DNA from: Cephalotus follicularis | Lineage: Eukaryota; Streptophyta; Magnoliopsida; Oxalidales; Cephalotaceae | DNA: 64,000 nucleotides | Direction: 5' to 3' | Assembly (NCBI GenBank): GCA_001972305.1 | Contig: BDDD01002120.1 | Location: 113,135 to 177,134, forward strand | In this document: piece by piece, positions 44,393 to 55,448 of the stretch | Layout: each line of letters begins with the position of its first letter | Position numbering within the stretch: the stretch's first letter is position 1 | The notes under the pieces: model-generated | What the model saw: the letters and a program-made list of their open reading frames with translations, nothing else | Database searches by the model: none | Told to the model about the DNA's origin: nothing | Program-made: the position numbers and the translations under genes

Positions 44393-45761
44393 TTAAAACA
44401 AGTGAGGGTACAATGCTTTCATTTCTTCCTCACGCTCCCGGGTAGCTTCTTCAAAACCATGGTACTGCCACAATACTTTCACCAATGGGATGGTCTTGCT
44501 TCTTAGCTGTTTAACTCTACGATCAAGGATTTTGATAGGTATCTCTTCGAAGCTGAACTCCGTGCTCAACTCCAATGGCTCCCACTGAAGTATGTGAGAA
44601 GGATCTGGATGGTACTTCCTCAGCATTAAGACATGGAAAACGTTATGCACTTCAGATAAACTAGGCGATAAGGTGAGCCTGTAGGTGACTGCGCCAACCC
44701 TTTCGAGGATCTCGAAGGGTCCTATAAATCGAGGGGCTAACTTCCATTTCTTGCCAAACCTCATGATTCCTTTATTCGGTGAGACTTTGAGGAATACATG
44801 GTCATCCACTAAGAACTCAAACTCTCACCTACGATGATCTGCATAACTCTTCTGTCTGCTTTGGACTGTTAAAAATCTTTCTCTAATTCGTTGTCTACTA
44901 CACTAGCTTTGGTCCTAATAGACTATGTTCGCCAACTTCAAACCAACAAATTGGGGTTCTACATTTTCGTCCAAAGAGAGCCTCGAATGGTGTCATTCCT
45001 ATAATGGCATGATAAATGTTATTATATGAGAACTCTACTAACGACATGTGTTCATCCCAAATGCCACCCCAATTCATCACGCATGCTCATAGCATGTCTT
45101 CCAAAGTCTGGATAGACCACTAAGACTGACCATCAGTCCAGGGATGAAAAGCTGTGCTAAAATTCAATTGGGTACCAAATACTAATTGCAGTTTCTTCCA
45201 AAACCAAGATGTGAACCGGGGGTCCTTGTCGGACACCACGCTGATTGGTACTCCATAGAGCCTAACAATCTGTCCCACATACAAGGTTACTAACTGTTCA
45301 AGAGAATAAGTCATCTTGATAGCTAGAAAATGTGCAGATTTAGTAAAGCGGTCCACGATTACCAATATGGCATCACGGTTAGACCTTGTTCTTGGAAATC
45401 CTGTTACAAAATCCAAGGTGATATGTTCCCATTTCCATTGTGCCACAAGTAATGGTTGGAGCAACCCAGCTGGTCTCTGGTGTTCTGCCTTGATTTATTG
45501 ACATGTCAGGCAGGAATCAACGTACTCATCTATCTCTCTTTTCATGTTACTCCATAAGTAGTTGAGCTTTAGGTCTCGATACATCTTGGTACTCCTCGGA
45601 TGTACCGAGAAACTGGATCGAGGGACCTGTGACAGAAGCTCATCCTTCAATTCTTTACTGTTGGGAACACAAACTCTATCTTGATATATGATCAATCCAT
45701 CACCATGAATTGAGAACTTAGGTTTTAAACCTCCTTGATCATTCAATTCCATCTTAAGCAA
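44393..45761 (-). pseudogene. Chromovirus integrase with C-terminal chromodomain
   Basis: The minus-strand order is a zinc-binding part (45495-45761, ending DSCLTCQ), a catalytic core (45120-45464, WEHITLDFVTGFPRT and VVSDKDPRFTS with both aspartates; the glutamate region ends at FHPWTDGQS), a middle piece (44898-45080, SYNNIYHAIIGMTPFEALFG) and a C-terminal part (44393-44809). The last shows the GPF/Y module (RFIGPFEILERVGAVTYRL) and a chromodomain (ILDRRVKQLRSKTIPLVKVL, then EEATREREEEM). The chromodomain directs integration to heterochromatin in this lineage. Stops and frameshifts separate the pieces. Confidence 0.9.
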
Positions 45762-45764
45762 ACT

Positions 45765-46292
45765 TCAATCCATCCCTTGGGCTTCTCTAATCCTATTCAA
45801 TAACCATGGACGTGCCTGAATCTGGCTGATCGTTAAGCAAGCTAACCGGTGACTCAAAGTATCTGCAACCACATTAGCTTCGCCTGGATGGTACTGTATT
45901 TCACAGTTATAATCATTTAGTAATTCCATACATCTCCTTTGCCTCATGTTCAGGTCTTTCTGGGAGAAAAGGTGTTTCAAGCTTTTTTGATATGTGAATA
46001 CATCAAACTTCATGCCATACAAATAATCCCTCAATTTGCGTAATGCAAAAATTATCGCTACCAACTCGAGATCATGAGTTGGATAATTCTCTTCATGCGG
46101 CTTTAACTTACTTGAGGCATAAGTAATCACCTTTCCACTCTGCATAAGGACACATCCCAAACCATTTCCAGATGCGTCACTATATACAACAAAGCCTTCG
46201 TTGCCCTCTGGCAAGGCCAAAATTGGTGCAGAAACCAGACAATGATTTAGTTCCTGGAAGCTCCATTCACAATCATCATCACATGTAAACAC
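45765..46292 (-). pseudogene. Chromovirus RNase H
   Basis: The frame begins in the RT connection ([17 protein letters not shown]) and contains [18 protein letters not shown] (the usual first D present), [20 protein letters not shown] and [30 protein letters not shown] replaces the usual D-H-K-S-L, losing an aspartate. One stop separates it from RT at 46300. Confidence 0.9.
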
Positions 46293-46301
46293 TGTATGTT
46301 T

Positions 46302-47288
46302 CTACATTAAATGGGTTAGAGGTGTGGCAATCCGTGAGAATCCTTCAACAAAATGACGATAATAACCCGCTAAACCTAAGAAACTCTGGATTCCTGTCAA
46401 GTTAGTTAGTCTTTTCCAGTCTCTTATTGCTTCTATCTTTGTTGGATCCACCGATAAACCGGCTCTAGAAATAACATGACCAAAAAAAGCCACATCTGAT
46501 AGCCAAAATTCACATTTATTAAACTTGACATACAACCGATGTTTTCTCAGAATCTGCAATGCCAAGTGCAAAAGCTCTCTATGTTCTTCCATGGACTTGG
46601 AATACACCAGGATATCATAAATCAAAACCACAATAAACTGGTCAAGATACGGGCTAAACACCCTGTTCATCAAGCTCATGAATGCGGCAAGGGCTTTAGT
46701 TATTCCAAACGGAATTTCTACAAACTCATAGTGCCCATATCGTGACCTGAAAGCTGTCTTTGGAATGTCTTCAGCTCTAACTCTGAGCTGATGATACCCT
46801 GATCTCAAATCTAGTTTGGAGAATACAGATGATCCTCGCAACTGGTCAAACAACTCATCAATGTGTGGCAGCGGGTATTTGTTCTTAACAGTAGCCTTGT
46901 TAAGCTGACGATAATTAATGCACATACGCAAGGATCCATCCTTCTTTTTGACAACTAGGACCGGTGCTCCCCATGGTGAAACACTCGGTCTGATAAAGCT
47001 TTTATCGAGTAATTCCTGTAATTAGACTTTTAATTCTTTCAATTCATGAGGGGCCATGAGATACGGAGCTCTCAATATGGGTGTTGTCCCTGATAAGAGA
47101 TCTATGGTAAACTCCATATCTCTCTCAGGAGGTAAGGACGTCAACTCTTCCGGAAACACATCCGGATACTTGTAAACAACTGGTACATCCTCTAACTTCG
47201 GTGTCCATTTCCTGCCATCTATCACATGTGCTAGATAAACACTACAACCTTGTCTCAGAAGCCTGTCAGCCTGAATAGCAGAAATCAT
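46302..47288 (-). pseudogene. Chromovirus reverse transcriptase
   Basis: [34 protein letters not shown] and [19 protein letters not shown] are standard chromovirus RT blocks. The catalytic motif, normally F-I-D-D, reads LIYD in [12 protein letters not shown], so polymerase activity is lost. The upstream part (47022-47288, YKYPDVFPEELTSLPPERDM) is the conserved linker after protease. Frames are broken near 46930-47025. Confidence 0.92.
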
Positions 47289-47327
47289 CTGAACTGACTA
47301 GGGTTCTAAGGTTCCAACAAATAAGAA

Positions 47328-47750
47328 CTAAGACTGGCCTGGCATGCTGAAGGTTACAACGTTCCTATGACAATCCACATAAGCATAGTGTGCCAATAAC
47401 CAATCCATTCCAAGAATGACATCCAGTTCTCCCATCGACAATACTATAAGATCAACCATCAAAACACAACCGACGATCTTGAAGGCACAAGACCTGCACA
47501 CCCATTCAGAGTAAACAGTTTCTCCAAATGGGGTGCTAACCTCCATAGTAAAAGATAAAGGCTCAGGTTCTACCTCAATATGGCATAAGAAATGCATAGC
47601 AATATAAGAATGAGATGAACCCGGATCTATAAGGGTCTGTGCCATATGTTGGGATATAGAAATGGTACCTCCGATAACTGAAGCCAAACTTGTTGTGGAT
47701 CTCTGATCCATGACATATACTCTACCCTGTAAAGTAGGTACCGACTCCAT
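47328..47750 (-). pseudogene. Chromovirus aspartic protease
   Basis: A clean 140-codon frame with LIDPGSSHSYI and LDVILGMDWLLAHYAYVDC, both typical. The active site D-T/S-G reads D-P-G, a change expected to impair catalysis. The flanking gag and linker are out of frame. Confidence 0.9.
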
Positions 47751-49130
47751 GGGTTGTATTCCATAGTCTCCTCACCCCATAGAGGGTGAATTGGCACTAG
47801 GTCAACCTAGATGCTACCATCCAGAACCAAGGCTATGCTGTGATCCTCTATGCGATCGGGCCAAACTCTGACTTGGTTGATTTCCTGATCCATATATGTT
47901 GCGAGGGCAGTCCGCTGTCATATGATCCAAGATCCACAAACCATGCACCTACTGTCTTTCCACCAACAATCATCCAAGGCATGGTTTGTGCACTAGAAAT
48001 ACATGCATGGTCAAAAGGAACTTGGCTGCTATCAACGGGAAGCCCAAAGTGCCCTTCATGTGATGGTAATCTCTCCTGGTCTCTACGCCAAGAGCCACGA
48101 CCTCATCTCCTCTGTTGGGAACCATGAGACTTCCCTCCAAATCTTAAGGGACCAGATGGACTACCGATACTTTAAGGAGATCCACCTTGACAAGGGCTGC
48201 TGCTACCTATAGTCTTCTGGGATTTACTACTACTCCCAGAACTACGACCTGATTGCCATCCTGAAGAAGCAGGCCTGTTACGACAAGTATGGATCCTCAA
48301 GTTCCATAGTTCTTTAGCTACTACTTCAACATCTCTAGCTTTGCTAGCCAGTTCAAAGAAAGATCTCAATCGGAGAGGCACTAGTTTCTGCCTGATATCG
48401 GGTCTAAGCCCGCCAAGGAATCTCTTGGCCTTCCTTGCTTATGTGCCCACCATATAAGGAGCTATCCTCGATAACTCAATCAACTTGGTCCCGTAATGGA
48501 ACACTGTCATATCGCCATGAGTTAGGCTAAGAAATTCAGCTTCTCTTTTATCAACTTCGACCTCAGGGTAGTACCTTTAATTAAATTATGCTCTAAACAT
48601 ATTCAAGGAATTTGGTATTCCTAATTCTTCCCAGGTGGTCTCAACCATCCTCCACCAATGCTCCCCTTCGCCTTGTAGCATATAGGTGGTAAAAGCAGCC
48701 TTCTTGGAATCCAAAACCCTAAGACCTTGAAAATATTCTTTATTTGCATAAGCCATCTTTCAGTGGAAACATAATCGGGTAACCCTATAAATACCAGAGG
48801 ATTTAACCTAAAAAATCGGACTAAGGGGTCCTCCTTAGGTGTAGCTCGATCCACTGATCTCCTTGCTACTTTTGTACGCCTAACTGACCTTACAGCAGTA
48901 GTTTGTTCTGTTGCAACCATTTGCCTTTGCATGAATTCATTCATCTGGGTCATCATTGAATGCATCTCTCCAATGTAATATCTAGGTTCTTCTTAAGCAT
49001 GAGCAGTGATGTCTGCTTCTTGGGCCACATTTACTTCTTCTTGTTCTTTACTAATTCTATTGGCTAGGGTGCGTCGGGTCGACGACCTGGTCCCAACTCT
49101 TCTTGCAGCTCCTCTTCGTCTTCCTTCCAT
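47751..49130 (-). pseudogene. Chromovirus gag
   Basis: Opens MEGRRRGAARRVGTRSSTRR at 49130, with a TAA within 50 codons. The capsid part (48621-48965) shows FFRLNPLVFIGLPD and ERWLMQIKNIFKVL. A second piece (48172-48381, PLRLRSFFELASKARDVEVV) is the capsid C-terminal side. A region near 47880-48110 on the minus strand corresponds to the zinc-knuckle part but is too degenerate to show intact C-C-H-C. Confidence 0.85.
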
Positions 49131-49271
49131 TCCAACCTTATATAAGAGAAAAAGGGTCAATATCCGCTTATCATATCAGTGACTCCAAAATAATTAAAGC
49201 AGTACTTAATCTAATCAATCATTCACAATTATGACTGCCAAGGACCCTATCTTGGCATATCCAGCATAGAA

Positions 49272-49287
49272 CGGCACCCTGATACCA
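49272..49287 (-). other. Primer-binding site of the Tekay-like element
   Basis: Minus strand TGGTATCAGGGTGCCG, seven bases from the 5' LTR, an initiator-tRNA-Met-type PBS. Confidence 0.85.
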
Positions 49288-51359
49288 CCTTAACTGTCAC
49301 ACCCCGAATCATGGGTGGAGCCAACAGTTTGACACGTGACAGGAAGTCTATGAATCACTATTATAATTTTCCATAATATGCAACAAATTTAAAACTTTAT
49401 CATAGTCAAGCATGCGGATTAATAACCATAAAGTTAACTCACGTGGATAGACCCAAAATGTATACATTAATATGTCATGTCTCATATCAAATGCACTGCC
49501 ACAATCCGGCAGGTCAATTCTTAAACAATAAAGTAGGAAAAAAAAGCTATTATGCTACAAAAGTCCTTACTACGAGCTCTAGCCAAACTACACACTGCAG
49601 TGCGTCTCCTGTACCTGAACCTGACCCATTTCGAGAATGGGTCAGCAACTCATGGTTGTGTAGGCAATATAATATATACACAAATGTATACAGAGTATGA
49701 GATGCATGAATGCCAACAACAATAACCCAAAACATCACAAGTCATCATTCATATCAATACAGAGTCCTTATAAGTCCTAATCGGTCTCCTCTATCAAGAT
49801 AACAGACCACAATCATACTATCTTAGGATATATACAAACTCTTCTCTGCCTTCTCTGCCGAAGTAGAAAAATACTATGAGAGCTCATAAGCTTAAGGTAG
49901 CGTCATATATGTACTGTACACTACTCTACTGTGGTTGATCATTACCCCCGTCTACGTACTGCTTATGCTGCAGAAGAGGGAATTTAGATAATACTTGGCC
50001 TGGCTAATTCTACCTCTTAATGCTAGTATCTTTAGAAAAGTGACCTTATGGGATTAATCATAGACGATGACCTTTCATGGTTCATCTCAATTGGTGACCC
50101 TTATGGCTCATCTCGGTCATATTGGTCGGTGATCCTTTATGACTCATCTCAGTCGGTGATCCTTTGCAGGTCATCTCAATTGGTGATTTCCCAAAGGTAT
50201 AATCCCAATGGTTATCCCTTATGGGTGCATCACAGATGATGACAGTTGGTTCATCTCAATCTGTGAGTCCCATGGCTATATATACATACATATGTGTATA
50301 TATATATATTTGTTAGACTAAGTGGCCAAGTTCCCATTCCTTCATGACATAGCAGAGGATAGGAGTAAGTATCTCATCAGGCTCATCAATATCAAGTAAG
50401 CCTTGAGACCCTACAGGTGTTTAACTATAAAACTCTTTTGATCAGAGACGGTTTCACCTAGGCATATCAGAGAAGGTTCACCTAGGCTACACAGTCTTAC
50501 TGTTATCATAAGTCCTTATGTCAGACGACGAGTTTTGTGCTCTGCCTCTAATACGAGGTTTTCATCTAGACCCTTAAGTCTACCTTCTAGTACATGGACT
50601 GCCTTCTATAGCCTTGAGGAGTGGTCTGCTCTGCAGCCATTGGGAGCTCTGACCTCCTTCTCCAAAGTCTAGCTCTAAGGCAAAGCACCAACGCTCTAAT
50701 TGGAAGCGTCAACAGTCCATGGACTTAGCAAATCATCCATATATACCTGCTAATCCTCTCATCGAAAACTCAAGTCTAGACAGGCAACCTAACACTTGAT
50801 CCAAAGGAATCATAAGTCCCAGTGATAAACTCCAACTCACAATAGCTTAGGGAAATCCTTAATCAATCATCTAGTCCTAATTTAGCAATTTACGCCAGAA
50901 AAAACTAGCAGTTCATATCAGCGAATCCCAACAGATTATACTAGATCAATTAGACAGTTCATAGCAACATCATTTATCAATTCCTATAAGCATAAATCAT
51001 TAAAGGCAATATTATGCCTGAAAGCAAAGCATATAAACAAAGCCTACCTCGATAAATGTCGAGTTACAACTCTGAAATAGCTCAGCTGCTAGAACTTAGA
51101 TATGTATTTCCTTATTCTCTTGATTCAGTGCCTTGCGACTTGATTTCTCCGGCATTCCTCACTGGATCGAGCTCTCACTTTCTCTCTCACTCTCTTGTTC
51201 TCTCTAGAACTGAAGGCTTGAATGAATGTCTGAATGAGATAGTCGGCATATATATCTACGCATTTCTTAGGCAAAGAATCTAGAGACTTGTTCCGTGACT
51301 TCACAGTAACCGGGCTCAAACCTTTTTGAAATTGTGGGACTTCATTTGGCCAGCCCAAA

Positions 51360-54193
51360 TGTAATAACCCGTTTGTTCATATGGATATTTTCGGATTTTT
51401 ATTTGATTTTATGTTGGTGTGTTATATTATTTTGGCCTATTTTAATTTATGGGCTATATGATATTATAATTTTTGGGCTTTTATGTCTTAGGATAAATAA
51501 TAACATCTTTAGGCTTTTGATAAATTAATGGAATAAGGATTATGGGAAAAATAAAATTTAATTGTTTTGTATTTTAAAATCAGTTTTTATAATTATAATT
51601 AGCAAAATTGTTTTATTAAGAAACAAAATCTTTATTTTTTGGTTAAAAGACTTATTTTCCTTATTTCCTCTCTTCCCTCTCCCCCACAAAACTGATTTTC
51701 TCCCTCAATTCTCATCCTCAATCACGAAATTCTTGCTCTCTTTCCTTATCTCATCAGATTTTGGATTCTTTTTTACCTTACCATGACCTAAATTGCCTTT
51801 CTTCTTGGTTAAGTATGCTATATGCCCATTGTTTGTGCCTCCATTGTTTATCTCTCTCCTGGTAGTCGAACCTGCAAGATTAGAATCTGTTTTGTCCTCC
51901 TTGGATCATCATACCAGGTTTGTTTTTCCTCTGTTGTTATTAAATTTAGTTTAATGTCATCCAAATTCTATTGCATATAGGTTGCTAGTGTGTTTTGGTT
52001 TTGATTTCCGAAACTCTAAGTTCTATCATGGCTTCTGAACCTCTCAACATGCATTAGGTAGATGATACATACTGGTTTTGATTAAGGATAATGATTATTG
52101 ACAGAAATTTGGTAATGGAATTAAGTATACAATGAATTGAAAAATTGTCTCTATAAAGCATGATCACCAATTGCATGAACTTTTTGATTCTGGGTGTTTA
52201 AATGCAACTGTTAAGTCACATAAGTCCTATGTAAGTGTTTAAGATCATCTGGTATTGTAATATTGGAAGTTTGACAGAAAAATTGCATTAAAACTACTGC
52301 GTTTTGCTGTTCTGTCAAGCAGAACAGTCGGTTGTCCATTTAAACAGTCGGCTGTTTTGCCTTGTGTACTCGATTGTCTTAAGAAACAGTCGGCTGGTTG
52401 CCTTGCACAGTCGACTGGACCCCTGTCACAGTCGACTGGATTCAACCCAGTTTGAGTAGTCGGCTGCCTATGCAATACAATCGACTGCCACCTTTGAATA
52501 GTCGACTGGATTTTGATACAGTCGGCTGATTCTGTCCAGTAAATTTTCTGGTTTCAAGTCTTGTTATCCGTTTGGTTTTGTAATGATTTGGAGTATGCTT
52601 TTGACACTGCTAAATTACTGTTTGATGTTTGGAAGTGATTTTTTGAATCCTTATATGAATGATATTGTACCTTTTAGATTTTTGTGCTTCGAGGGACTTT
52701 TAAAATTGTTGATCAATTCGTCTATCTTTGTTGTGATCGCTTAAGGTACGGATTTTCCGCTCTTTGGCTATCTGATTTTATTGAAACTATCACGTTTCAT
52801 TTTTTTAATGATTAAAATACGGATTTTCGTTCCTTGATACACTCCTATCGGTTTTAATGTAGTAAATAAAAGATAGTTTTACTTTATGGATAACGTACCG
52901 ATTCTTCGTTCTTGGTCTCTACCTACAGTTTTACTGAAATGAATTCAAATGCGATTCATGCTGTTTTATGAACTTGGCTATGTTTTATGATTCGATACGA
53001 TTTTGAAAATAAAAGTCAGTTGACATTTTGCGAATATAATGTTATTGACTTTATGCTATGACATGATACGATCATCTTTTTACAGTGGAAAATAAATGAG
53101 TTGATACTATGAAATGATTTTACTATGTCCAGAAAATGTTTAGAAAATGTGTTTACGTTTTTAAATTGTTTTTAGAAATAAAGCAATGATTTTGAAATAA
53201 AAATATACACAGAGATATTTCCTACCTATGGAAGTACCATAGGCATGTCGTAGGCCTGGCACGGGGACATGACACTTCCGTAGCAGTGTGATTTGACTAC
53301 GGCGTCTCTCTATGTTATGAATAAGTCCCATGAGGTGGACTTATGGATCCGATATGTGTGATAGAGGCGTATGGGTCGACTATAGTTACATGTTATGTTA
53401 AGGATATGGATTCTGGGGATTGACTGTGTAGTGCCGTACACGTCCTTCCGTTTGGCATGTGGGCCTTGCAAACCCCTTGCAATTACGCATATGTGTATGC
53501 GCTTTGGATCTCTGAGATGAGATTTTGGAATCGGATAAGTCTCTGTTTGTTTTTCGTTTTGAATATGTTTTGGGATTTTGAACTTGGATTATGTTTTGAA
53601 ATTGAATAACGCTTTGAAAACTGGATATTCGTTTTGAATTGATTGTATGACTACTTACCTTCGCTTTTGAGAATAATGTTAAAAAATTTTATGCATAAGG
53701 TATATGATATTTAAAGATTCGGGTATTTTCTATTTTTTAAATTATTGTTTTATGTTTTATGATTCTATATCCGTACTGAGGTTTGCTCAGCCGCGTTTTG
53801 TTTTCCATGCAGCAGGTATTCGGGGACAGCATCCGGACAATGTGTGATGAGCGAGATATCACATATGTTTAAGGATCACTTAGGAGATAAATTCGTTTAA
53901 GTTTAGTTATTATATGGCCATGTTGGGACCTCTTTTGAACATTGTTATGCCTTTCAGTCTATGACTTGGATTATTTTTCAGTTTTGGTTTATGTTTAAGT
54001 TTTCAGTTTATGAATAAAGTTTTTAGACTATGTCTTAGATTATAAATGTTATGTTTAGACCATCACGCAATTTGAATAAAAGACGAGTTAATAATCTGAT
54101 AAATGGAATAAAATCGAGTCATATTTTATGATAGGTTATGTTTAGTTTTGGACTATGAACCGGTAAGGACTCCCGCCGTTCGGGGGTGTTACA
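51360..54193 (+). mobile_element. Solo LTR S2, 2834 bp
   Basis: TGTAATAACCCG to GGGGGTGTTACA. Flanks CCAAA (51355-51359) and CCAAG (54194-54198) fit a 5-bp duplication with one change. A pyrimidine-rich leader (51655-51730) and a CAGTCGACTG array (52318-52545) indicate plus orientation. The 74-codon hydrophobic frame near 51562-51786 is leader sequence, not a gene. Confidence 0.85.
52318..52545. repeat. Array of CAGTCGACTG / CAGTCGGCTG words
   Basis: About ten copies in 228 bp, spaced 15-30 bp apart. The words are perfect or near-perfect palindromes with a GTCGAC core or its GTCGGC variant. A pair recurs at 56349-56360 and 56440-56452 in another LTR. Confidence 0.9.
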
Positions 54194-55375
54194 CCAAGCC
54201 AAGGCTCAAGTTCAGCCCAACAAGAGAATAATTCATCAAGCCCAAAAATTTCATTATCCAATATATATATATATATATACAACCATTACATATAATTCCA
54301 GGACTGACAGGCCTAGAAACAGTTTTGGAAGGAAACCATTTTGAAAACATAATCTAAAAACATTTTAGAAAATCGCAGCCTTAAGTGGGGACGCCTTGAT
54401 CCTGAGATTCTATGCTTAGCGTTTAAGCGTCGACAGTAATGTAAAACGTCAAAAGCTAGGCAAGACAATAGGCCTTGAAATCCATTTTCAAAGCTTAAAA
54501 GGCGACGCTCAAGGCTAAGAATTATCGATTAGCTAAGCAATGCCAGGAAGGCTAAGCGTCAAAGGTTTGAAAAACGATTCCCATTTAAAACAAAGCCTAA
54601 GCGGCGACGCTCATGGGCTGGGCGTCGTCACTTAGCACAACAGAACTTAAAGTTCGAAGTTCCAGAAATTTGCAAATTTAATTCTTTCTTCATTTCTTTT
54701 AAATCAAAGTTCAATACAAGTCCTATTAGTCATTTCTATGCATTTAAAACCAGTTTCAATCATTGAAAACCATTCTTTATCATTCTAGGTCTAAAACCCC
54801 CAATATAGACCTAACTCTCTAACATTCAATTTCAATCAATCTCAATACCTTTTAATCCATGAAAACAGTTCATACATGTGCATATATGTGTAATCAATAG
54901 CGTATTTAGGTAGAGAAGGTTTCTTCCAAATATTGAAGCCTTTTCTTGGCCTCTAGGTTAAGAAATCGAAGAAAGAACTCAAGTTCTTGATCAATGGAGC
55001 TTCAATCTTGTGTTAATCGAGTCTTTGATCAATCTATACACAAAAACCCCTTTGATTTCCTATTCAAACAGATGGTTTGGTGATGATTTGAGGCATTTTT
55101 TTTAGAGAGAAGGGAGAGAAATGGGGAGAGAGAAGAGAGAAAAGAGAAATTTGAGAGTGAAATGTGTTTAGGTCACTATTTATAAGCTCTCCACTCAAAT
55201 CTACGCCCATGCAATGTCAATACTATAACAAACATATAGTCAATCCATATGAGTATTGGAAATAACCAACTCCATCAATATCCATATGCACAAACATTTA
55301 TCATTTTATCGTACTCTATATCAATATGATACAATAAATGCTAAAATGATAAGGGAGATGTTTTAGGATGTTACA

Positions 55376-55448
55376 AGGTAAGATCATGGTAATGGATACA
55401 GTTATGGACAGAGAATCTAGCAGCCATATTCTTTTAAGGAGAGAAGAA
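55376..55448 (+). other. Last internal bases and PPT of element P
   Basis: A 73-bp piece ends in TTTTAAGGAGAGAAGAA, a purine-rich tract directly before the LTR start at 55449. The rest of that element's interior is missing from this side. Confidence 0.55.

Larger units (their letters stand above)
42021..54309 (-). mobile_element. Ty3/gypsy chromovirus (Tekay/Del-like), 12.3 kb including a nested solo LTR
   Basis: Flanked by identical GGCCT (42016-42020 and 54310-54314). Order on the minus strand: 5' LTR (49295-54309, split), PBS, gag, protease, RT, RNase H, integrase with chromodomain, PPT, 3' LTR (42021-44342). The chromodomain class and long LTRs suggest Tekay/Del. Gag-pol is heavily mutated, including protease and RT catalytic residues. 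It sits inside LTR H. Confidence 0.93.
49295..54309 (-). repeat. 5' LTR of the Tekay-like element, split by a solo LTR
   Basis: 49295-51359 plus 54194-54309. Compared with the 3' LTR it lacks about 17 bp near 49518 and several minisatellite units. Similarity by eye is roughly 90 percent, implying an older insertion than the Tat element. Confidence 0.9.
38046..55375 (-). mobile_element. Old chromovirus-type LTR (host LTR H) scattered by later insertions
   Basis: Pieces at 38046-38510, 40956-41200/42020 and 54310-55375 join into one minus-strand LTR starting TGTAACATCC at 55375. Rejoining is supported by the target duplications of the two inserts (GGCAC and GGCCT). It contains a CT-rich leader (minus strand, 55090-55190), GCGTCGAC-type words (54385-54650) and a degenerate array of AGGTGGCACACAGCTCTAAG units (38165-38510). 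Its 3' end is missing at about 38046. Confidence 0.65.

Noticed and set aside
47840..48212. Plus-strand ORFs of 95 and 69 codons
   Set aside because: Antisense shadow of the degraded gag and zinc-knuckle region of the Tekay-like element.
51562..51786. Hydrophobic 74-codon ORF resembling a membrane peptide
   Set aside because: It is the T/C-rich leader of solo LTR S2.
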